DNA from: Kryptolebias marmoratus
Lineage: Eukaryota; Chordata; Actinopteri; Cyprinodontiformes; Rivulidae
Assembly: GCF_001649575.2 (NCBI RefSeq)
Contig: NC_051430.1
Span: 13,436,723 to 13,500,722 of the forward strand
Length of the DNA: 64,000 bases
Direction: 5' to 3'
The notes beneath the pieces were generated by a model that was given only the letters and a program-made list of their open reading frames with translations, ran no database searches and had not been told where the DNA came from. Position 1 is the stretch's first letter. The number at the start of each line of letters is the position of its first letter. Below, one piece after another: positions 46,401 to 58,400 of this stretch. The translations under genes and the position numbers were made by a program.

Positions 46401-49400
46401 TTGCAGCCACTTCTAAGGTACATTTGTTGTGTTCTCATTTTTTTTTTTTTTTTTACATCCGTAAAATGACTCTGGGTTTCTCTTACTCGAGTGTTCGTCC
46501 ACTCTCTCCACAATGTAGCAGCTCTGAAGGACGTCCTTTTCGACTTGGCACTGGAGCAAACATGGAAAAGGTGGTGAAAATGGACAAAGATATGACAAAG
46601 GCAAGAGCGAAATCATAAGTGAAAAGATATAGATAATCTTAAACTTAAAAGTGCATATTTCCAATAGATGACATAGGTATTTATGATTTTATTTATTTAT
46701 TTTTTTTTGTTTCTTACGTTTGTGCTGTTTTAAATGCTCTGCAGAGTGGGAGCTGTGAGGTGATCACAGAAGAAGCATCTGCTGCCCTCAGGAAGGCTAA
46801 CAAATGGGCTCAATCTGGTCTGATAGTGAGTGTTGGTCCACCTGTGGAGACTTTGACTCAAGAATCTGCAGGGGGCATTACGACCGGTGACAAGAAGAAA
46901 ACTGCGCAGACTGCTGTTTGTAGGGACAGAAATGCTGAGCTGGCCAGGTACTGTTGGTTACATTTATGCCCCTTTTACACGGACCCTAACAGTCCCGGCC
47001 CCACTCTACTCGGCTCGCTTTGCGAGCGTTTACAACTGCATTTTTTTGGTCCCTGCTTTGGAGTCGGACCAGCCAGGGCGGCCCTGCTTTCATGGGTGAT
47101 GCAAGCTTAGCTCCTGTTCACTCATTGGTCGTGGGTGTGACCAGCTGCAAACATAAAGCGCGAAGGTAGGAATATAAACAATAGCGTTAGCTTACCCTGC
47201 AACGTTTATGCCGTCTGTGCCCCAGATGGAGGTGCTGTAAAGCCTGAAATCTCCGGCGGATAACAGCTGTCCTACTCCGCGCCACAATCGCGGCATCCAG
47301 AGCAACACGAGGAGGTGTTCCTCTGCTACCGACCAAATGGCCGGTGTAAACGCGATGCATTCTTTATCGAGCCGAGCCGAGTAGAGCCGGACTTCTGAAT
47401 TAGGGTCCGTATAAAAGAGGCATTACTGATTTGATGCAGAAATTAACATCTCAGTACTTTAGGTAGCCCTCATTATTTAGCCCTTATTTAGGTAATAAAG
47501 AGAAAAATGTGTATGATAGGTAGTGGGCCTGACTCTGATTGTAATATGTCTTCTTTAAACCTGCTCTAAATAGATCAGACCCTGTGCGGCCGTTTATCAG
47601 TGGCCATGTTGCCAACAGTATGGCTGCTGAGGTTATAGCCTTGCTGCACAGTCTTCTCACTGCTCCAGAATCCAACACCGCACAGATCTGGACAAGCACT
47701 GTGGAAAAGGTAAAGCAACATCCTGCTTCTACCTTTGTAGCTATTGCCGTGCTCCATATCAGAAGCTGAAGCTGTAACCTGCTGCAGATACTCATTAATA
47801 GATCTTAAATCAGTAAGAAAGTACATTTTAAGAAGGACTTTGTTATGGTTTTCTTTAAAAGCTCAACGTTTGTTTCTTCTCTGTTAGGTGCTTTCCCGGG
47901 CACTGATGTTTATCCCTCAGCTGGGGAAATATGCTGAGAGTATCTTGGAGAATGGCAGCAGCAGTGGCAGAAAACTAGCTAAACTGCAGGCTATTGGAAG
48001 GCAGGCTGTTGCTGCACTTTGTGCACTTGGAGGCTTCAAAGAAACTATTAAGATTGGCTCAGAAGTCCAGGTTGGTAAAAAAAAAAAAAACCATCAAATA
48101 CAGTTTTGTGCAAAAGACATCAATGTGCTATAATCTTGTTTATCATGGCATTGATGTGTTAACCAGCACATTTACTGTGATTCCTGTGTTGTGCAGGTAC
48201 TAGGTAAGGGGGTGCTGGGCAGTGTGGGCATAGTTATGTCCATAAATGAGCAGGAGGGCATCGCTACTGTCAAATTTCCTTCCTGTGAGTACAGGAGAGC
48301 TTGCAAAGCCTCAGATATCTTGACAGTACCAATATCACGCCTCTGCACTCCTAGATCTGAGGTAAGAATTCCAGAGACAGTGCAGTCAATATTATTATTA
48401 TTATTATTAATAATATTGAAGATGACAATCTGAACTTGAGTCACTTCACTCTTACCTTTTATCTCCCACTTCTGATAGGCTCTTCCCATCTATAAGCTCT
48501 CAATCACCGAAAAGGTGGTGCAAGCGGTACAGTCGATGCTGCTGCCACAAGAGGGCAGTCTCTCTATACACACCTCCCTCCCAGCTACAGGAGACGGCTC
48601 CAGCCCAGTAATGGCTGCAGTGCGTTTGCTGGCTGAAATCAGAACTAGGTTAGTGAGCACTATGTTAATAAACTTTTTCTGTTTGTTTTTCTCCCCCCTC
48701 CTAAACTTCAAAAATTAATCCTCCTAAACTTTGATGTAATGTTGGAAAGACAAATAAACTTTACAAATCCACAAGGGTTTTTAATGGAAGATTTTTTTTC
48801 CCTGTGTTTTCAGGGCATGTCTGGTGATGGCACAGCTCTTGGAGGACAGCTCCTTCTGTGAAGAGTTCATCCAGCAGTGTCCAGCTGCTGTCGAGGTTCT
48901 CAACCTGGTCGCCCAGGAGTGCAGTCCTGGTAAGTGTCTCGGATCACCTGAAAAGGCAAAACTTTGCTGCACTTCACTCAGTTTTTCTGATGGATTTTTA
49001 TTTTTTTTAAATCTCGTGCAGGAGAGCGTCTTGTTATGGTTGAGGCTCAGTGTGAGAGAGTGAGAATGCTGTACCGGGACTGTGCTCGACCGCCACCTCC
49101 ACCTCTGCAGACAGACAGGCGGCAGGTGGGAGTTTATAACTTCTTTGTTCAGTTATGTTTTTATACCAGCCTGCAGCTGGCACAAGACATCCCCTCTCAT
49201 GTAACATGCACATTTAATAATTTTGAGTTTTTGGTGTCATTAAAGGTGGTAGAATGCAGTTTTTCAGACTGTTTGCAAAGTGTTAAAATTGTTGAACCAG
49301 TTTATTCAAATGTTCTATTTCTTTTTGCCTCGATCGTTTATATCCTCATTGCTTTTTTATGTGCTTGTCTTGTTAGCCAAAGGAGATCACTTGGTGTCCA

Positions 49401-52400
49401 TCCAGAGTCTTCCCGCCGGTCCGGGCATGCCTGTTCTCATCCCGCCTCACTTCGGTCACCTTCTTGGCTGATCCGAGTGCTGGAGGAGGGCTGCCCCGAG
49501 GAACTTTTATCTATGCTACCTCTCCTGTACCAGTTCAGGTGGGCCTATCTTGGTGAAATCTCCTGCTCCTTCAGTTGTATTAACTACCTAATAGACATGT
49601 ATCAGATGAAGTAATGCATTAAAAATGAAAAAGAATGTCCACAATTTTTAGTTTGTTCCCCTTTGTCCCTGCAGGCACCATCTTTTTACTGGGAGATAGA
49701 AATCGTCTCCTATGGAGACTCTGAGGAGGACAGTGGCCCGATTGTCTCTTTTGGTTTTGCCACAGAGGCAGAAAAAAGAGACGGAGCGTGGACGAACCCT
49801 GTCGGCACGTGCCTGTTTCATAAGTATGCACACCTACATTTTGTTTCTTTAGTGTGCTCTGTGATTGATTGTTGACTCCATTTTTTAAAAAAATGTTGTT
49901 TGTTTTCTGTGTCTCTATCTCCTGTCTGTGTGTGTCAGTAATGGCAGGGCAGTGCATTATAATGGCTCCAGCTTGCTGCAGTGGAAGAGCGTCAGACTCG
50001 ATGTGGTTCTGCTTCCTGGTGAGATGGGACTATAAAAATGCTTCTTTCCGCATGCAATCTAAAGTCTCTGTGGTCTTATGTAGTTACAACAGAGATGGAC
50101 GCACAGCGTTTAACTCTTTAAAGACGGCTAACTGTCTGTGTAATGTTTAAACATAATTTAGATAATAAGCTTCTTTTTTGTGTAAATTCAGGGGATGTGG
50201 CTGGAATCGGCTGGGAGCGTTCTGAGGGCACTCCTCCACCCCCTGGCCAGGCCCCTAAAGGCAGAGTCTACTTCACCTACTGTGGCCAGCGGCTCAACCC
50301 TGTTCTAGAGGATGTAGCCGGTGGAATGTGGCCCCTTGTGCACATTCAAAAGAAGGTGGGATTCTATGGGTTATAAAAGTTTTACATTTAACTTTTTTTT
50401 TTTTTTACCATTTACAAACCTTAAACTGGCACATCATGTTATTTATAACAGCATTATATGTCACTGGTTTGTCTTTTTACAGAATGCAAAGATCCGCGCC
50501 AACTTCGGAAGCCGTCCATTTGCATTCGCAGAAGGCCAAGCACACAGGAACGCGGCGGACTTGTGTGTGGATCTCGCAGAGGAAATAAGTGCAAATTTTG
50601 AAGCACTCCCCTTTGCTATGGCCTCAGACAGTGATAACGATGCGGGTGCAAGTGTCACTTCAGATTCTGGCTCTCACGGCCCACCTTGTCGGATTGCAGC
50701 TGTTGCAGTTGCTCAGCAACGTACGTCTCTGTTGTTCAGTTTTAATCTCAAACTTTGATAATCATTGTTCCTTCCCATTTGTCATTGTTTTTTTACGTAT
50801 ATATTGTTTTTTTATTGGCACAGAGTACAACAGCGACCTGTCGTGTCACTACAAGGTGGAGCTCAGCTATGAAACCCTGGTCACCTCAGGTCCTGACTCA
50901 CATCCCCCACCTATTGCAGATGATGAGAGTGATGACGAGGATGATGATGATGCCCCAAGGGTAAATCCTGTTCTCAGTTGTTTCAATGAGATTGCACAAA
51001 ATGATATGTCTGTGTATTTCGTTACTTTTGGTTTGGCTCTGACATTAGGAGGATCATTACGCTCTTCTGGTGAAGGCCTGGGAGACAAAGGTATTCCCTA
51101 CAATTCGTAGGCGGTTCCGTAATGAGGCAGAAAGGAAATCTGGCTTGGACCAAATTAAGGGCGCCCTGCAACTGGGTAAAAAATGTTCATTATAACATCT
51201 TGTATTTATAGATTTTTTTTATATGAGCAAAACACCATAAAATTACAGGACGTATATTGCCAGAATTTTTGATTAAGACATTAAATAAACGGATCTGTGG
51301 GGGTAATAAACCTTAGAGGTGCCTGTAAGATGACATAAATCATAACAGGTTGAGCTGTTTTAATTTAAAAAAAATAACAGTATATAAATCTTGTATTATT
51401 CAAATATTAACAGGTTATTTGTTTTAAATGAACTCATCTACAAAATAAATCTTACGCTAAACTGCAGTATTTAGTAGCAGTCAACTTTTAATTAAATTTA
51501 CATTTTTAAGTAAATGTAATCAAAAGCTGGAATGCAGATTAGTATCTGCATAAATCAAACAGGTGTCTTATTTCGTAGAAATAAATGACCTAATCTTACA
51601 CTTTTCAAGACTGTCTTTTTTGATTTGTGACATTATTTCTGGAAACAGGCATGGTTGACATTGCGAGACAGACTGTGGAGTTCCTGTACGAAGAGAACGG
51701 CGGCATTCCTCGAGATCTCTACCTCCCTACCATTGAAGATATTAAGGATGAGGCCAACAAGTTCACTATTGACAAAGTCCGCAAAGGTACCAAAAAACAT
51801 TATGAAAATAAAACTAAATAATAGGGATTAAACATTCTTGTCATCAGTTATCGCTCATTTTGTGACAGAATGATGCTCTTAGTCTGTGGGTGACATCTGC
51901 TAACCTAATGTGCTACAATGTAATTTAGGTGATCTGATCACATCGTATTTTTAATACAGGTTTGACCGTGGTCATCCGCTGTCCTGACAGCAACAATACC
52001 AACAGCACAACTGGGGGAACAGCACTGCCAAAATTTGCAATTCGTGGGATGCTGAAGACGTTTGGTTTGCATGGGGTTGTGCTGGATGTGGACTCTGTAA
52101 GTAATACATGTAGATTTTTTATTACCTTCACTTTAGATTTTTCTGTAAACTAACTTATTTGTGTGTTTGTTAAGGTGAATGAGTTGGTGCAGGTGGAGAC
52201 GTACCTGCGCAGTGAGGGTGTGCTTGTGAGATACTGGTACCCCATAGAGATGCTCGAGCGCCCGCCTGCTGGATCTCGACGCACAGCGGCTAACGGCTTA
52301 GTCTCGTTGGACAGTAGCAACATCCAGATTCATAGGTAACAAAAGTCCAAAGTGGACCAACATGATGTACCTGAATCCTGGACCCTGATCTCAAGATCGC

Positions 52401-55400
52401 TTTTGCTGCTCTGCTTTAGGGAACTTCTCCGCTGTGAAAGCGCATTGGCTCGATTATACTGTCGTATGGCTTTGCTCAACATCTTCGCCCCCAAGAATCC
52501 CCACACTTTCACTCGTCTCTTCCACATACCTGCTATCCGTGACATTACGCTGGAACACCTGCAGCTTCTGTCTAATCAGCTGCTGGCTCCACCTCTCCCC
52601 GGTGAGTCTAAATTTATCTTTTTATTAAGTGATTTTTTTTTTTTTTTTTGCAGTGTCATTGAAATTTTTTGTCCTATGCTAACGATGCCAATTTAATTCT
52701 TCCTGCAGATGGTACGATTAGTTCCAGCTCTATTCTCTTGGCTCAGTCATTGCTTCACAACCTTGAGGGCCAAAGCTGCTCTCCCACAGACCTGTTTTAC
52801 CAGGGCAACGCTCAGCCCATCCGGGAGTGGTTGACAGTGGCCATCACTCGTGCCTTGCATCAAGGAGAGGAGAGTTTACTGGAACTCACAAAGCAGATCT
52901 GTTGCTTCCTACAGGTCAGCTCTGCCAGCCAGTGTGTAATGGCATGAATAGCTGGTTATACACCCCCAAGTTGGTAAATATCTCTTTATAAAAAATGCTT
53001 ATGTTTACAGAATGCTCCTGAGCAGTTTACATCAGAGGAGTTTCCTGTGACAGAGTCAAAGGTTAGCATGGATGTCAGCTTTCCAGGTGCTGCATTTGTG
53101 AGCGTGTCCTGCAAAGAAAGCCAGCTAGGCTGCCGCAAAGAGTGAGTTACAATATATATAGTAAATGAAATAGTAAATGGACTGTATATATATTGTGCCT
53201 TTCTAGCCAACCAGGCTACACAATCTGCTCTCATTTACCCATCCACACATTCATGCAGCTCTCTACTACACATCTACATATCTAAAAAAGAAATCGGGGA
53301 GCTGGAGTGTCAAGTCCTCAGGATGGCACAGTAGGCCCTGAAACTGAACGACCTTTCGATGGCGCACATTGGTTCAGTGTCCTGCTCAGGGACATTTTAA
53401 TATGTAACTGCTGCAGGAACTGCTCCAATTAATTTAGTAATATAAAATAATATCTAATATACAACATCAAGAATAATGGATTTTTGTCCCTTACTATCTC
53501 TTTTTATTTATTTGCTTTTTTTAAATCTTCTCTCATGTTTTTTTTTTATCTCTTCTTTCTTTAGTTCAAGCCTGTACAAGGCTCCCTGGGCTCGAGTCAT
53601 GGTGTATGGCCTGGGTCACAAAGTGCGTCGAAATGGTCAGCTGAATTTGATGGAGGCTGTGTGTTATCCTCTCGATGCCTCTCCTACCAACACAGGCCTT
53701 ACTCCCCCTCCCACCACCAACCAATATCCCTCAGTTATCATCCCCACTGATAAAGTGCACATCAAACTAGGTTAGTACGGAAAAGAAATTTCATTCTAGC
53801 TGTGTCACATTTCCTCTGAAAGAACGTAGTCACCCGACGAGGCTGAACTAAGTTTCCCTTTCAATTGCTGTGTAGGGGTGTCCCCCCCTCCTGGTGCTGT
53901 GCTGGTGCTGCACTCCTTGCCGTTAGAGTTTCCTTTGGCCATGGCCTTTGCTGAGCAGCTGTTGACGTGGAAGCTGGGAGAGAGCAGTGAGCGATCAGAG
54001 GATGAGTTGGACACAGTGCCCTCTTCAGTGCTTCTGCAGGTGGTAGAGCTACTAGGTGGGGTGCACATCCTTATTTTACAGCATTTATAAAATGCTTGTA
54101 TATTTATTCTTTTGCATTTAGCTATTTATATTTAAAAAAATAAACAACACCATCAAGTACACTGGATAATGCCTGTTGTATAATACTTATGGATAATAGG
54201 TTTATCGGGTTTGTTCCTAATTATAAAACATTTTTACTGTAATTTTCTTATAAGACCAGTGGTTATTGAAAACTGTAGTAAAATGTGATTCAAAGTTTGT
54301 TCTTGTTCTTGAAAAAGGACAATTTATACACGCTAAACCCGCATAATAATTATTCTTAATGACTAGATTTTCAAGTTAAATAACTTTCAAATCCTAAAAG
54401 ATGAGTCGTACAGCACAACAGAAGTTTCCCCACATGCTGATTTCTAATCTTTCTGTCATGTTTACAGGTGGTTTGCTTTGGACTACTGATCTGGCACCCT
54501 CCATCAAAGAACTTATCTTTCACCTGTTGGCTGAACTTCTGCGGAAGATCCATCACTTGGAGCAACGCAAGAGCCCTGCTGGCCTCTCCAGCTCCATCGC
54601 TCTGCTGCTTAACCCCTGCCTCGCAGTGCTCATGGCCCTGCAAACAGAGCTTCGAAAGCTTTATGACCGAGAAACTCAGGGATGGACTGCTGGCGGGCCC
54701 GGAGCAGGAGGGTCTTCCTCCGGGAGCATTGCATTGGCGTTGGGGGCAGAGCAGAGCCGGTTCTCTACCTACTTCCATGCCCTGATGGAGGTGTGTTTGG
54801 CAGTGGCAGAGGTGACACTTCCCCTCAACGTCGGCAGCTCTTCGGTGGGAACTCTTTCCTCTACCAGTGCCCCTAACCTTAGTGACTCGTCGTCGTCGTC
54901 TTCATCGTCCCCGGGCCAGACTCCACAAAGCCCCAGTCTGCTATCCAAACGTAAAAAGGTGAAGATGAAGCGCGAGAGAGCAGCAGCAGCTGCTGTGGCA
55001 GCAGCTGTCTCTGGGAAGCGGGGAAGTGGAGGTGCGAGGTTGTCAGAAAGTGACAGTGCCCTCCTGAACATGGCGGGCGGAAAACCCGAAGACATGCTGT
55101 GGTTCCACCGCTGCCTCACTCTCCTGATGATCTTGCGACATCTTGCCAACAAGGACCCGCAGGGCCTGAGTGTAACAAGCGATGCAGTGACAGATGCTTG
55201 CCAGGCCCTCGTGGGGCCCACTGCTCACAGCCGCCTGCTGGTGCTCTCAGGTATCCCCACGCACCTCGAGGAGGCCGTGGTTCGAAATGCTATCCGCAGG
55301 GCTTGCAATGCACATGGAGGACTCTTCAAAGATGAAGTCTTCATACCTCTGCAGGAAGAGGACCCTAAAAAGAAATCGGGAGCCGGAGTGTCAAGTCCTC

Positions 55401-58400
55401 CGGATGGCAAAGTGGGCCCCGAGCCTGAACGACCTTTCCCCAACAGCGGAGGTCTTGAGAGCCCTGACAGCTCCAGCAGCGTCACTCCAGCTTTGAGTGT
55501 GAGCGCCTCAGCTTCTACCAGCCAGACCTCCATTTGTAGCTCCTCACAGGGGGTTTCCCGCACTGTCAGTGAGCTTTCCGTTGACCAGGAGCTCTTAGCT
55601 GTTCCACCTCTCACCCCTGCGGCTGCTGCGGCTGCTGCGGCTGCTGTCACTTACCCTCCACAGGGCCCCCAAGACCCGCAGACAGTTTCTAGTCAAGAAA
55701 GTCTTGATACCTCCCTATGTAGCACAGGAAGCCTGGGGAGTCTTGGCAGCCTGGGGGAGCCTGTCGACAGCGCAGAAACACCATCTGTGTCTGATGGGGG
55801 CTCTATGCACACAGTCACTTCTTTTGAGAGCAATGTCGTCACGACTAGGCCTATCAAGGGCTATGCTGTCATCGAGGTTGGTTCACTTAAAGCACCCTTC
55901 ACTTTTGATTTGCACAAGATAGTCAAAAATATTCTGAAGTTTTTGTTTCATCCCATCTAGGTTCGCTCTCGAGCCAAGGTGGAAAAGATTCGAGCCAGTT
56001 TATTCAACAGCAGTGACCTGATTGGCTTGTCCAGCCTTGAAGGTGAAGAGGAGCTGATGGAGTTGACCAACGAGGAGATCCTCACTGTCTCGAGTGTTAA
56101 CCAAAGCCTGTTTGACACACAGGGAAGCTCCGCCCTAGAAGACTACTTTCTGGACAAGTCAATCAAAGGTTGGACTTTGACTTTCATTTTTTTTTTTACG
56201 CCGTTTTATTACATTGCAAGTATTTCTGCTCGATTAAATCTAACCTGTTCTATCGTTATGCTCCAAGGTGACAAGCTTGTACCCGGAGCGAGAGACGTCC
56301 TTACAGATATTTTTAAAAGCTGCGTGCACTCTGAGCAGATGCTCAGCCTCACGCCGGCCAAGCCTGTTAAAGTGTCTGACATTTACCTCAACAAGGAGCA
56401 GATCAACTCTCAGACACCTGGCAACCTACTGCATACTTTCTTCACCAATGTTCGACCCCCTAAGAAAATGCTTGAAGACCAACTTACTCTGGTATGTAAC
56501 AGCTGGTGTGTAGGACACCTACGAATCCTCTGCTCTTCATTTCATGCCTCTAAACATTAATGTTGTTGTGTGAACTTTGATTGTGCTTCATAATTTCAGC
56601 TTGTCTAATTACTCTGTTTGCACTCAGTTCTTAGATGCTTTATTAACAGGTAAATCTTAAAGCTCCCCCTGCTTCACGTAACAGATAAATATGTCCAAAT
56701 AATCTGTTTTTGTACAGATTTTAAGAAAGTATGGAACTCCCAAGCCTAACAAGAACAAGTACAGCAAGGCTGGAAAAGAACAGCATCAAGGCAAGGTTGT
56801 CAGCACCAAGAGACCCATCACCAAGCCTCTCACTAAGGAAAAGTCTGTCCTCAACAGTGTCAGGTAAGACATTCTCTACGTGAAACCTGAAGGAGCAGGC
56901 GTGAGTTTGGGCGCATAAACGCGCCAACATCACACCCGAGTCACATTTGCTCGTCTCGTCTTTTTCCAGAATGGCACTGAGTGAAAAGAAGGCAGTCCTG
57001 AAACCAAAATCTCCTGAGAAATCCAAACCTGACGAGAAAGATGTAGAAAAGTCTCCTGCTAAAAAAAACGAAGGTCGGCAAAAATTCCCCACAAGCTGAA
57101 ACTGCACACAGTAAAGAGCTTTATAACACAGATAAAGTCAGTTTAACCTGAATAATACACCATTAGGCATGTGCCCTCCCCTTGTTCGAAGAAAACAATT
57201 ACTGAGGTCAATCAGTACAGTCTAAACAAAAGAGTGTAACAAAGCTTAACATTTTCATGTGACTAGCTGTTTGCTGCAGTTTTCTGTGGTCTATACAAGA
57301 GGAGTAGTAAGTTTTGTTTAAGACAGCGATATTAGAAAAACATGGGAGTTAATCATTGCTGAATATTGCAGTAATATCTGTTGTGATAAACTCATGGTGT
57401 GTTACGATGTTCACACCATGTTGTGTGCTGATTGTGGCATTCAGAGGAGTGGGGGACCACCTGATTGCCAAATTTGTATTTTGTCTGCAATTTTTGGGGA
57501 ATTATTTGTGATACTGATAATATTGATATATGTTTTAATGTTGAGCAGCCCTAGTTCTGTTTTACCACTTGGGTTCGTGAGCCACCTCACACTATATATT
57601 TTTTTTTCCTTTAGTGCCAGAGGAGAAGTTCTTGACTCTGGAAGGCTTTCACAAGTTTGCTGTTGACCGTGCTAAGCAGGACATCCGCAGCATGTGGAGA
57701 GCCATTTTGGCTTGTGGTTATGACCTTCACTTCGAAAGGTGAGACTTGGCGAATCATTCCGAAAATATATATAACTCCTCAACTGCTTAAAGTCAGATAT
57801 TGTCACACATACACAAATTACCTAAAAACCATCATGCTGTCAGTTTTATCATTTTGTCTTTAGAAAATTATTATTTTTGTTTATAACAGCTTATTGTCTT
57901 CAAACATTTAAATTAACTGTAAAAAAGAAAATGTTGTCAACTTTATTTCTCAAAAATCCCATCATAATTCTTTAAGATTCATAATAATGTCTTTTAAACG
58001 TGTTGCTTTCATTGCTGCTGACAGTTAAACACAAGCAGTTTGTATAATTTAAAAATACAGTTGCAAAGTGTATATTTTACACTTTTAATCAAGTACTCAT
58101 TAAATCATTTATTAGTACCTCTTTCATATTGTTTGTCAACCGTAATATTTTATACAGTTGTTTTATAATATATGTATAATTTGTATTTTACCGTAAGCAT
58201 CCAGCATTAGATTTTAATGACCTTTGGGTAAAAGTTCAACATCTTTTATTTTAAAAGCACATCTCCCTCGATACTAGGTGCACCTGTATAGACACCCGCC
58301 ATGCCCAGAAGGCTTGTAGAAAGTGGAGCTTAGAAATGGACATGGCATTGGTCCAGTACATCAACAGACTGTGTCGTCACCTGGCTATCACACCAGCCAG

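Noticed and set aside
46950..47430. Possible extra hectd4 exon in intron 39
   Set aside because: Exons 39 and 40 already join in phase, and the GC-rich block is explained by the MITE.
55225..55650. Minus-strand frame with an Ala run inside hectd4 exon 61
   Set aside because: A shadow of the GC-rich trinucleotide tracts of exon 61. The + strand frame joins conserved exons on both sides.
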